DNA of 5,342 nt from Mollicutes bacterium. Lineage in GTDB: Bacteria > Bacillota_I > Bacilli_A > Izemoplasmatales > Izemoplasmataceae. A program made the translations under genes and the position numbers. Positions 1 to 5,342 of this stretch are shown here, piece by piece. Location: contig PWKX01000085.1 in NCBI GenBank assembly GCA_003559585.1, forward strand, positions 1-5,342, in the 5' to 3' direction. Each line of letters starts with the position of its first letter. Position 1 is the stretch's first letter. The notes below the pieces were generated by a model that worked only from the letters and a program-made list of their open reading frames with translations, made no database searches and had not been told where the DNA came from.

Positions 1-617
1 ATGTTGATATTCAAACATTAATTGAACAACCTGATTCATACAAACTTAAACCGGTTAACATTGAAGGCATTGTGACAGCTAGAATCGCCCAACATGTTTT
101 CATCCAAGATCCTGTTACCAAACACGGTATCTTCTTTTTCGCCCATTATAATACACATGATTCAAGATTAAGCATCGGCAACCATGTGCGCATTGAAAAC
201 GCACAATTTTACAACGATGGCAAACCACTACAAAGTTATTTCATCACCGATTTTAGTAACGCAAGCATCACCGTATTAGACCAAGATATGCCTATTGTCT
301 ATGATGAAACCCCACTTAATGACTTATCTCCTAATGTAAGTGGCCAAGTTAAACAAGTCAACAACTTAACCATCACGAACTTTAATTTTCCGGAGCAATC
401 CTTTGAAGCCACCGATGAAAACGGACATCAAATCACCGTCTTTCAAATGGGCGTTTCCTACATTGACACCGATTTAGTCCCAAGCACTTGGATGGTAGAT
501 TTAAAGACGTTAGACATCGGAGATACCATCAGTTTTAGAGGCGTGATTAGTGAAAGACGGGATCATGGTATGGTGCTTTTATTAACAGGTCCCGATAACT
601 TTACTTTACATGAATAA
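1..617 (+). CDS. C-terminal part of a tandem OB-fold-like protein (5' end outside window)
   Basis: The reading frame is open from the left edge (first full codon at 3) to TAA at 615-617, so about 204 residues are visible and the true start lies upstream. A GTG at 72 falls inside a continuous domain and is better read as valine. Two similar units can be seen. The first runs from about position 54 to 290 with the pattern 'VNIEGIVTA...VFIQD...GIFFF...LSIGNHVRIENAQFYNDGK'. The second covers about 335-610 with 'VSGQVKQVNN...LDIGDTISFRGVISERR'. A beta-rich strand, a 'fIQD..gI' turn, and 'l.iGd.v.i.G' are typical of OB-fold domains found in secreted nucleases and surface proteins of Gram-positive bacteria and mollicutes. 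There are no membrane segments or catalytic motifs in the visible part. By inference it is the binding tail of a larger, perhaps exported, protein; ligand and full function cannot be told from here. It is transcriptionally separated from the next gene by a terminator. Confidence 0.7.
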   Translation, partial: VDIQTLIEQPDSYKLKPVNIEGIVTARIAQHVFIQDPVTKHGIFFFAHYNTHDSRLSIGNHVRIENAQFYNDGKPLQSYFITDFSNASITVLDQDMPIVYDETPLNDLSPNVSGQVKQVNNLTITNFNFPEQSFEATDENGHQITVFQMGVSYIDTDLVPSTWMVDLKTLDIGDTISFRGVISERRDHGMVLLLTGPDNFTLHE

Positions 618-646
618 AGCGTGATGATTCACGCTTTATTTAATTT
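613..646 (+). terminator. Rho-independent terminator overlapping the stop codon
   Basis: AATAAAGCGTGA (613-624) and TCACGCTTTATT (629-640) form a perfect 12-bp inverted repeat around the 4-nt loop TGAT, followed by TAATTT. The TAA stop codon at 615-617 lies within the 5' arm, so the hairpin starts at the end of the gene. The T tract after the stem is short, but the arm itself ends in TTTATT, which supplies U residues. It ends transcription of the OB-fold gene and isolates the following operon. Confidence 0.85.
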
Positions 647-723
647 AAAACATCTCAGCACCCCTAAACGCTAAGCAATCCCATTAGATTCTTGATAAAA
701 AGGGACTTTCAAGGGATGACGCG

Positions 724-752
724 TTTACAAACACCCATGAATTTTGTATAAT
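724..752 (+). promoter_or_regulatory. Sigma-A-type promoter of the prenyl operon
   Basis: The -35 box TTTACA (724-729; 5 of 6 consensus) and the -10 box TATAAT (747-752; 6 of 6) are separated by exactly 17 bp. Transcription would start near 759, giving an untranslated leader of about 30 nt before the ATG at 790. It is the only good promoter seen upstream of the three plus-strand genes, which overlap one another, so it probably drives all three. Confidence 0.85.
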
Positions 753-772
753 AAAGTGAATTTCAAGCTTAC

Positions 773-788
773 GAAATGAGGTCATTTC
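773..788 (+). promoter_or_regulatory. Ribosome binding site inside a perfect palindrome
   Basis: GAAATGA (773-779) and TCATTTC (782-788) form a perfect 7-2-7 dyad. In RNA it would fold as a 6-bp stem with the loop AGGT (779-782). The Shine-Dalgarno core GAGGT (778-782) sits at the loop, 7 nt before the ATG at 790. The SD and spacing decide the start of the synthase gene. The dyad could be an operator just downstream of the promoter, a small RBS hairpin, or chance; the stem is AT-rich and weak. Confidence 0.5.
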
Positions 789-789
789 T

Positions 790-1650
790 ATGGACAAATA
801 TGAAAAAATTGAAGCGATCATTGAACAACACAACGCCACCTTTCATCAGGCGTTTTCGCTATTGCCAGAAGACAAGAAAAAAGCGGCTTTTTCAGTCTAC
901 GCTTACTGCCAGATGGCGAACGATGCGATTGATGTGTATCACGACATTGAACGTTTACAAGACATCAAGAAAAACTTAAAAGACACCTTTGATGGTCAGG
1001 TACCAGATGAGACAGTTTTTCAAGCACTTTATGACACCATCATGCGTTATCCAACCTCAATCACGCCATATATGGAATTGTTAGATGCGATGCGTGATGA
1101 TTATTACAACAAACCCATCGATACCGAAGATGATTTTGATGAGTACTGTTATAAGGCAGCTAGTACTGTTGGGCTGATGTTGTTACCCATCATGGCTTCT
1201 AAAGCATACAAAGACAATTCCAAAAAAGCCAAAGCGGTTGTCACAGAGCTTGGAAAAGCGATGCAAATCACCCATGTTTTAAGAGATGTGCGCGATGATT
1301 TGATGAATCAACGGATTTATTTCCCTGAAGACATCATAGCGCAACATCAAGTGAAGATCGAAACCTTAAGAACAGGTATAGTGACGAGTGAATTTAGAAG
1401 CTTGATGGAGTTTTACATCGACAAAGCCAAAGAAAAATACCAAGTCTTCTACGATCACTTAGAACTGTTTGATGAAGACAGTGTATTGCCGTCTTATGCA
1501 GCCGCTAAACTATATGAAGGCATTTTAGATGAGATTCGCAAAAACGACTACAACAATATCACCAAACGTCATGCGGTTAGTAAATTCCGTAAATGGCGAT
1601 TAATGAAAAACATTAAGAAGGATTTAAAAAAACGCGGTTTTGAGGTATGA
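790..1650 (+). CDS. crtM: Squalene/phytoene synthase family protein, CrtM-like (putative dehydrosqualene synthase)
   Basis: This 286-residue protein has the usual length of bacterial head-to-head prenyl synthases. The family joins two prenyl diphosphates (two farnesyl-PP to C30 dehydrosqualene/squalene, or two geranylgeranyl-PP to C40 phytoene) using Mg2+ held by two Asp-rich motifs. Family landmarks: 'FHQAFSLLPEDKKKAAFSVYAYC' region at 18-40, first Asp-rich motif 'NDAIDVY' at 44-50, 'YCYKAASTVG' at 119-128, second Asp motif 'LRDVRDD' at 164-170 followed by 'QRIYFPED' at 174-181, and 'YEGILDEIRKNDY' near the C terminus. It resembles Staphylococcus aureus CrtM more than plant-type CrtB, which favours a C30 product. 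Compared from memory with CrtM, Arg45 is Gln41, Asp48 is Asn44 and Asn168 is His162; Asp48 is a metal ligand, so altered activity is possible. The tail is strongly basic. No signal peptide or membrane segment is seen. It is the first gene of the operon, and no carotenoid desaturase (crtN) lies in the window. Confidence 0.88.
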   Translation: MDKYEKIEAIIEQHNATFHQAFSLLPEDKKKAAFSVYAYCQMANDAIDVYHDIERLQDIKKNLKDTFDGQVPDETVFQALYDTIMRYPTSITPYMELLDAMRDDYYNKPIDTEDDFDEYCYKAASTVGLMLLPIMASKAYKDNSKKAKAVVTELGKAMQITHVLRDVRDDLMNQRIYFPEDIIAQHQVKIETLRTGIVTSEFRSLMEFYIDKAKEKYQVFYDHLELFDEDSVLPSYAAAKLYEGILDEIRKNDYNNITKRHAVSKFRKWRLMKNIKKDLKKRGFEV

Positions 1651-2273
1651 TCGGGCTACTATACTCCTACTTGTTTGTTGGAGGGGTATTGGGTTTATCA
1701 CTATTATTTAGTCGGTTTCAATGGGTCAGTGACGAAGGCGCTCGTAAATTCATCCACGTCCTTGTCATCCACTGGTATTTACTTGCCATGTTTTGGTTCG
1801 ACAGCGCGTTTTATGCTGCGTTTGTCCCCTTAACATTTATCCTCCTTAATTACTTATCGTTTCGTTATAACCTTGTGAAACCCATGGAGCGCAAAAGCCA
1901 CAACATTGAAGACTTAGGAACGGTTTATTACGCTGTTTCACTAACCATCATCACGTTTGTGGCCTTTTATTATGATTATGCAATGATTGGGTTGTTTGCC
2001 TTATTGGTTATGGGTTACGCCGATGCTTTTGCCGCGATGGTTGGTAAGCAATGGCCAACCATCACCCTTTATGCTCAAAAATCATTGAGTGGATCTTTAA
2101 TCTTTTTAAGCATCACAGCCGTTTTAGGATTTTTCATCATTTACGATGTGGTTGGTCTGCATTTGTTGTGGATTGCCCCATTGGCCACGTTAATCGAACT
2201 TTTTTCAAAAAAAGGGTTGGATAATTTATCCGTCCCCTTACTGTTATTTTTCTTATTGGTGGTGATGGTATGA
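1647..2273 (+). CDS. Membrane prenol kinase, VTE5/dolichol-kinase-like
   Basis: A very hydrophobic 208-residue protein with about six to seven membrane segments. It carries the motifs of the dolichol kinase/phytol kinase (SEC59/VTE5) group, which belongs with CDP-diglyceride synthases: 'RKFIH' at 33-37, 'LGTVYYAVSL' at 90-99, 'GYADAFAAMVG' at 123-133, 'KSLSGSL' at 145-151, the conserved Glu184 and 'LDNLSVPL' at 191-198. Known members transfer phosphate, mainly from CTP, to a long-chain isoprenoid alcohol at the membrane. The start ATG overlaps the synthase stop (ATGA, 1647-1650). GAGGT directly abuts the ATG with no spacing, so translation is probably coupled to the upstream gene. Followed by a DUF92 gene, it is best read as the first of two kinases: prenol to prenyl-phosphate. 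The substrate (farnesol, geranylgeraniol or another polyprenol) is inferred, not shown. A CDP-diacylglycerol synthase role is less likely because of the RKxxH, KSLxGS and DNLxVPL pattern. Confidence 0.78.
   Translation: MIGLLYSYLFVGGVLGLSLLFSRFQWVSDEGARKFIHVLVIHWYLLAMFWFDSAFYAAFVPLTFILLNYLSFRYNLVKPMERKSHNIEDLGTVYYAVSLTIITFVAFYYDYAMIGLFALLVMGYADAFAAMVGKQWPTITLYAQKSLSGSLIFLSITAVLGFFIIYDVVGLHLLWIAPLATLIELFSKKGLDNLSVPLLLFFLLVVMV
2258..2266 (+). promoter_or_regulatory. Shine-Dalgarno site for the DUF92 gene
   Basis: GGTGGTGAT differs by one base from the ideal GGAGGTGAT and ends 3 nt before the ATG at 2270, with the GGTGAT core properly placed. It lies within the coding end of the prenol kinase gene. 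Together with the ATGA overlap it supports the start at 2270 over the in-frame ATG at 2285. Confidence 0.55.
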
Positions 2274-3010
2274 TCATACCGTTTATGGTTGGTTTTTTAC
2301 TCAGTAGCGGCATCGCATTTACCGCATATTACAAAGAAGCTTTAGACACCTCAGGCGCCACCACCGCCATTATTTTAGGTATGCTTGTGTATGGGTATGG
2401 CGGCTTTGGTGTTTACATGATTTTCATATCATTTTTCTTACTTTCAAGTGTGATTGGCTATTATAACGACCAGCCCACACCCACAAGAACCATGTTGCAA
2501 GTGATGGCAAACGGTGGATTAGCCACATTGTTTATTATTCTATATGCCACCCTAAATCAAGATTTGTTTTTAGCACTGTTTATCGGTTCAATTGCCATCA
2601 GTGCCGCAGACACTTTTTCTTCTGAGGCTGGTAAACTCAGTCAAAGACAACCTGTTTCTATATTAACATTAAAACCAATGACAAAAGGCCTAAGTGGTGC
2701 TGTGACGCTGCTGGGGCTATTAGCGGCTTTATTTGCGGGGTTGTTTTATGGGTTCATAGCGATGTTTGTTCTTAACCACAACACCTTAGCATTACTGATT
2801 TTAATCACTGCTTTTCTCGGCAGTATCATTGATTCTATGCTCGGTTTACTACAAGGTAAATTCAAAGACGATCAAGGACAAATGCACGATGAACAAATAC
2901 CTGGGTCTAAACATGTTAAAGGGTTTTACTGGTTAACCAATGATGCGGTCAATATTTTATCTAATCTAATCGGTGTGCTATTGTTATATGGTTTCATGTT
3001 ACTGACTTAA
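2270..3010 (+). CDS. DUF92 family membrane protein, VTE6-like prenyl-phosphate kinase
   Basis: A 246-residue polytopic membrane protein with roughly six hydrophobic segments, the usual size for DUF92/TMEM19. Signature stretches: 'GATTAIILG' at 29-37, 'QVMANGG' at 77-83, 'AADTFSSEAG' at 112-121, 'KPMTKGLSGAVTLLG' at 135-149, 'GSIIDSMLG' at 184-192 and 'WLTNDAVNI' at 221-229. The family includes plant VTE6 and its cyanobacterial counterpart, which phosphorylate phytyl-phosphate to phytyl-diphosphate; most bacterial members are uncharacterised. Here it overlaps the VTE5-like gene by four bases (ATGA, 2270-2273) and shares its promoter with a prenyl-diphosphate-consuming synthase. The inferred role is therefore prenyl-phosphate to prenyl-diphosphate, supplying the synthase. 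The family assignment is firm; the exact substrate is inference. It is the last gene of the operon, ending at the shared terminator. Confidence 0.82.
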   Translation: MIIPFMVGFLLSSGIAFTAYYKEALDTSGATTAIILGMLVYGYGGFGVYMIFISFFLLSSVIGYYNDQPTPTRTMLQVMANGGLATLFIILYATLNQDLFLALFIGSIAISAADTFSSEAGKLSQRQPVSILTLKPMTKGLSGAVTLLGLLAALFAGLFYGFIAMFVLNHNTLALLILITAFLGSIIDSMLGLLQGKFKDDQGQMHDEQIPGSKHVKGFYWLTNDAVNILSNLIGVLLLYGFMLLT

Positions 3011-3040
3011 AAAAAATCCATTAGCGATGGATTTTTTTAT
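3010..3040. terminator. Bidirectional terminator between convergent operons
   Basis: AAAAAAATCCAT (3010-3021) and ATGGATTTTTTT (3027-3038) form a perfect 12-bp inverted repeat with the 5-nt loop TAGCG. The outer A/T tracts give a U tract on whichever strand is transcribed, so it works both ways. The plus-strand gene ends at 3010, and the minus-strand PHP gene ends at 3021 with its last codons inside the stem and loop. Confidence 0.88.
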
Positions 3041-3860
3041 TGACGCGTTTTAAAAACAATGCTAAGGCATCACCTGATAAAAAGACCTCACCGACATCTT
3101 TATGGCTGGTGTCATGCTTAATGCCGTGAAAATCACTGCCAGCGGTAAACAACCAATCTTTATCTTTGGCAATTTGTTTATAATACGCTGTCTCCGTTGA
3201 TGCATTCAAACCGTATATGGCTTCAATACCATCAAACGGGAGTTTTAATACCTCATCATGGATGCTTGGTTTTAATAACTTCGGATGCGCCAATACCACA
3301 ACCGCATCGTGTTTTTTAAGTAATGCAATGCCTTCTTCTGTGGACAATTCTGTACTTGGCACAAACGCTTTGGCATGATCGCCAATAAACGCATCAAATA
3401 TTTGATTATGCGAATACTGTGGGTAGTTCTCTTGAATTGCTCTAGCGATATGCGGCCTTGCAATAACACCGTGTGAGAGTTCTAATAACCGCTCATAAGC
3501 AATGTCAATGTCAAAATAGGTTTTTAAATTTTCAATAAACTTTTTAGCCCGTTCTTCTCGACCAGTTTTAATCATTTTGTAATATTGTTTCATCGCTTTG
3601 GCTTCATAGCCACGGCCTTTAAAATAGCCTAAGACATGAACACTTTTACCTTTATAAAGCGTTGAAAGTTCAATACCTGGAATATAGTGAATGCCATACA
3701 ACGCGCTTAAACGTTGGTTATCTTCCACATGAAGACAGGTATCATGGTCTGTGATGCTGATGATATCAACATCTTTTTTTTCTGCGACATACTTAAATAA
3801 ATCTTCACGACTAAAACGCCCATCGCTTTCTGTGGTGTGCATATGTAGATCTGCTTTCAT
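3021..3860 (-). CDS. PHP-domain phosphoesterase, RNase AM / nucleoside 3',5'-bisphosphate phosphatase-like (TrpH/YciV family)
   Basis: A 279-residue protein, close to the usual size of the family. PHP metal-site motifs are complete: 'DLHMHT' at 4-9 (H6, H8), D13, 'SITDHDT' at 35-41 (D38, H39), 'PGIELST' at 61-67 (E64), 'HVLGYF' at 75-80, 'ARPHIARA' at 134-141 (H137), 'LAHP' at 190-193 (H192) and 'GSDFHG' at 241-246 (D243, H245). The inserted helical region around 85-180 is typical of this group. Studied members hydrolyse 3',5'-bisphosphate nucleotides and remove short 5' ends of RNA as a 5'-to-3' exonuclease. Other PHP phosphatases remain possible. The protein is cytosolic, with no signal or membrane segment. 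A longer in-frame ATG at 3932 would add 24 residues overlapping the upstream gene. The start at 3860 is preferred because it has a strong SD and gives the standard N terminus directly before the DLHMH motif. It follows the YhaN-like gene by 16 nt, so they are probably co-transcribed. Confidence 0.87.
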   Translation of the reverse strand: MKADLHMHTTESDGRFSREDLFKYVAEKKDVDIISITDHDTCLHVEDNQRLSALYGIHYIPGIELSTLYKGKSVHVLGYFKGRGYEAKAMKQYYKMIKTGREERAKKFIENLKTYFDIDIAYERLLELSHGVIARPHIARAIQENYPQYSHNQIFDAFIGDHAKAFVPSTELSTEEGIALLKKHDAVVVLAHPKLLKPSIHDEVLKLPFDGIEAIYGLNASTETAYYKQIAKDKDWLFTAGSDFHGIKHDTSHKDVGEVFLSGDALALFLKRVNKKIHR

Positions 3861-3864
3861 GGTC

Positions 3865-3872
3865 TCACCTCT
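3865..3872 (-). promoter_or_regulatory. Shine-Dalgarno site deciding the PHP gene start
   Basis: On the minus strand AGAGGTGA lies 4 nt before the ATG at 3860, inside the 16-nt gap after the upstream stop codon (3877-3879). This strong match is the reason for choosing the shorter start over the ATG at 3932. Confidence 0.8.
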
Positions 3873-3876
3873 AAGA

Positions 3877-5342
3877 TTATAGTTGGATATATGAATGGGG
3901 GATGTTGTGTTTGTTAACCCATGTTTTTTCACGCGAGTGACATGTGAATATCAAACATTGTGGGGTGCCGTGCTTTGTTAATAAGTCTAAGGCATCTGAT
4001 AGGCGTTCATCATCAAAATGTACAAACGCATCATCTAAGATTAAAGGCACATCGGTTTTCCCAAGTGATTTTAAAATACCTAACCTGATGGCCACATAGA
4101 TTTGTTCTAAGGTGCCTTTGGAGAAATACGGCGTTGACTCTAGTGATGCGGTGGCTGGGACATATAGTTTAAAATCAAGGTTGCGCCTTACTTTTAATTC
4201 GTGATATTGCTGGTTGGTTAATGCTGGTAAAAGCTCAGCAATATGCCGGCTTAAAACAGGTGCAAAGTTTTCTTCAATATGGTCGGCAGCTTTTTCAATC
4301 ATCGATTTAGCTGATTGTAAAATGTCTCGTGATTGCTCTAAATCAAGGATGATTGCTTCTTTTTGTGCAAGGTCATATTCAATCAAAGTCATATCGCGGG
4401 TTAAGGTTAGTTTTTCTTGATACGTTGCTTCTTGGCGTGACATGTCTTCTAGGCTTTGTGTGATGGTTTGTTGGATATGTTTTAAATCTCTTTCAATTTG
4501 TTGTTGATTTACATCATGGATGTCTGGCAAATCTAAATCAATGCTGTCATAAAAATCTTTAAACGACTGCCCCGCAAGCGATTGACGTGCTTGAAGATAA
4601 GCTCCCTTGATCTTAAGTAACGTTGGTAAATTGATGGGTTTGATATCAAGGTTAAACACGTTAAATAAAGGGCTTAATGTTTGGATGTTTTCTTCAATCT
4701 GAGCTTGATGCTTTACGATTAGATTTTGCCAACGTTTGATGCGCTCAAAGTTTTGATGTTTGGTTTCGGCTTGATAGTACTTTTGAATGAAATCATCTTC
4801 ATCGACACATTGATGTTTTTGATATAGTCTTTCTATAGCCCGTTTGGCTTCTTGATGTGATTTCTCATCACGATCAACATCACGTTTTAGTTTATCATAA
4901 GTGTCACTTAATGTTCCAATCTCTTGCGTCTGTTTTTTAAAGATATTGGTGAGATAAACCCAGCTGATTACGGGCAAAAGTAACCCGATGAAACCATACA
5001 AAGCTTGAACACCAAGCATTTGTAAGTAGGTGATGGCCACGCTTATCAATACTAAAACAATCAGTGATAAAGATACTATTAACCGGGTTTTTTTAGTGTT
5101 TTGAATGGCACGTTCCTTCGTTTTAAGGTTTGAGGCTATCGAATCAATCTCACGTTTATTTTCTTTAATTTCATCACTTTTTTCATGTGTTTTTAAGGTA
5201 GCGTGTCTTTGTTTATCAGCTTTGATATGCTCATACTCACGATCATTGATGGTGTTGTTTTCTTGTTCAATGTTGGTTTGAAGCATGGCGATTTCTTTTT
5301 GTGCATCGTTTAAGGTTTGGTGGCGTGTATCTAACGATTCAA
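3877..5342 (-). CDS. yhaN: C-terminal half of a YhaN-type SMC/Rad50-like ATPase with a membrane hairpin (5' end outside window)
   Basis: The frame is open to the right edge, beyond an internal Met at 5286, so about 487 residues are visible and the N-terminal Walker A half is missing. Counting from Met5286: a charged coiled coil to about 66, two adjacent hydrophobic segments at about 68-88 and 94-113, then long coiled coil to about 330, and an ABC-type ATPase lobe. That lobe has the signature 'SKGTLEQIYVAIRLGI' at 389-404, Walker B 'LILDDAFVHFDDERL' at 415-429, and the switch histidine in 'IFTCHSRE' at H450. This is the pattern of YhaN, a Rad50/SbcC relative of Firmicutes that usually neighbours the SbcD-like nuclease gene yhaO. 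No CxxC zinc hook is seen; the membrane hairpin takes its place at the coil apex. The role is presumably ATP-dependent DNA or RNA end handling at the membrane, but this is inferred. The next gene is the PHP phosphoesterase, 16 nt downstream. The family is secure; yhaN is used as a homology label. Confidence 0.82.
   Translation of the reverse strand, partial: ESLDTRHQTLNDAQKEIAMLQTNIEQENNTINDREYEHIKADKQRHATLKTHEKSDEIKENKREIDSIASNLKTKERAIQNTKKTRLIVSLSLIVLVLISVAITYLQMLGVQALYGFIGLLLPVISWVYLTNIFKKQTQEIGTLSDTYDKLKRDVDRDEKSHQEAKRAIERLYQKHQCVDEDDFIQKYYQAETKHQNFERIKRWQNLIVKHQAQIEENIQTLSPLFNVFNLDIKPINLPTLLKIKGAYLQARQSLAGQSFKDFYDSIDLDLPDIHDVNQQQIERDLKHIQQTITQSLEDMSRQEATYQEKLTLTRDMTLIEYDLAQKEAIILDLEQSRDILQSAKSMIEKAADHIEENFAPVLSRHIAELLPALTNQQYHELKVRRNLDFKLYVPATASLESTPYFSKGTLEQIYVAIRLGILKSLGKTDVPLILDDAFVHFDDERLSDALDLLTKHGTPQCLIFTCHSREKTWVNKHNIPHSYIQL

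Noticed and set aside
72..74. GTG as the start of the first gene
   Set aside because: The frame stays open to the left edge, and the codon lies inside a domain strand ('VNIEGIVTA'), with no convincing SD before it. It is read as an internal valine of a truncated gene.
691..713. Imperfect hairpin CTTG...CAAG in the intergenic region as a riboswitch or T-box element
   Set aside because: It lies upstream of the predicted transcription start, the pairing is short and bulged, and no riboswitch or T-box consensus is visible.
776..979. 67-codon plus-strand frame overlapping the start of the synthase gene
   Set aside because: It is a shifted-frame shadow of the synthase gene, rich in Arg, Lys and Thr, with no domain pattern; the synthase frame has clear family motifs.
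1648..1650. TGA read as tryptophan (mycoplasma code)
   Set aside because: TGA falls exactly at ATGA junctions at 1648-1650 and 2271-2273, where the next gene begins. Tryptophans within the genes are TGG, so TGA is a stop here.
3272..3469. 65-codon minus-strand frame inside the PHP gene
   Set aside because: An out-of-frame shadow of a gene whose catalytic motifs are complete; no suitable SD was noted.
3876..3881. TATAAT on the minus strand just before the PHP gene as a -10 box
   Set aside because: No -35-like hexamer lies 16-18 bp upstream (the bases there read CATCCC), and a start about 7 bp later would fall inside the SD. It overlaps the YhaN stop codon and is probably chance in AT-rich DNA.
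3858..3932. Longer N terminus for the PHP protein starting at 3932
   Set aside because: It would overlap the upstream gene by 56 bp and place 24 unrelated residues before the standard PHP start. The strong SD AGAGGTGA sits before the ATG at 3860.
4214..4420. 68-codon plus-strand frame opposite the YhaN-like gene
   Set aside because: An antisense shadow of coiled-coil coding sequence, Ser/Lys-rich with no recognisable features.

Overview
The window reads as chromosomal DNA from an AT-rich, low-GC Gram-positive-type bacterium, most likely a mollicute of the Acholeplasma kind. This placement is an inference from protein style, Gram-positive-type Shine-Dalgarno sites, and a carotenoid/squalene-type synthase (C30 carotenoids are long known from Acholeplasma laidlawii). 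TGA acts as a true stop at 1648-1650 and 2271-2273, and tryptophan is written TGG. That fits Acholeplasma or another bacillus-like lineage and argues against Mycoplasma or Spiroplasma. No rRNA, tRNA, CRISPR array, insertion sequence or integrase is visible.

Layout. (1) Positions 1-617 (+) are the 3' part of a protein with two OB-fold-like units. It ends in a strong hairpin terminator that includes its stop codon. (2) Positions 618-789 are intergenic and carry a near-consensus sigma-A promoter (TTTACA, 17 bp, TATAAT) and a perfect short palindrome that contains the ribosome binding site. (3) Positions 790-3010 (+) are a tight three-gene operon with two ATGA start/stop overlaps: a CrtM-like squalene/phytoene-family synthase, a VTE5/dolichol-kinase-like membrane prenol kinase, and a DUF92/VTE6-like membrane prenyl-phosphate kinase. 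(4) A symmetric hairpin at 3010-3038 serves as a shared terminator for convergent transcription. (5) Positions 5342-3021 (-) hold the C-terminal half of a YhaN-type SMC/Rad50-like ATPase with a transmembrane hairpin in its coiled coil. It is followed 16 nt later by a complete PHP-family phosphoesterase resembling RNase AM / nucleoside 3',5'-bisphosphate phosphatase.

How the genes may work together. In plants and cyanobacteria VTE5 phosphorylates phytol to phytyl-phosphate and VTE6 (DUF92) phosphorylates that to phytyl-diphosphate. Having relatives of both steps translationally coupled behind a synthase that condenses two prenyl diphosphates suggests a self-contained route: free prenol (for example farnesol) to prenyl-P to prenyl-PP to a C30 (or C40) head-to-head product. 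This is the most interesting feature of the window. The synthase also departs from the CrtM active-site pattern at three positions (Q41, N44, H162), so its product, or even its activity, is uncertain. The minus-strand pair looks like a nucleic-acid processing or nucleotide clean-up module, but its 5' part lies outside the window.
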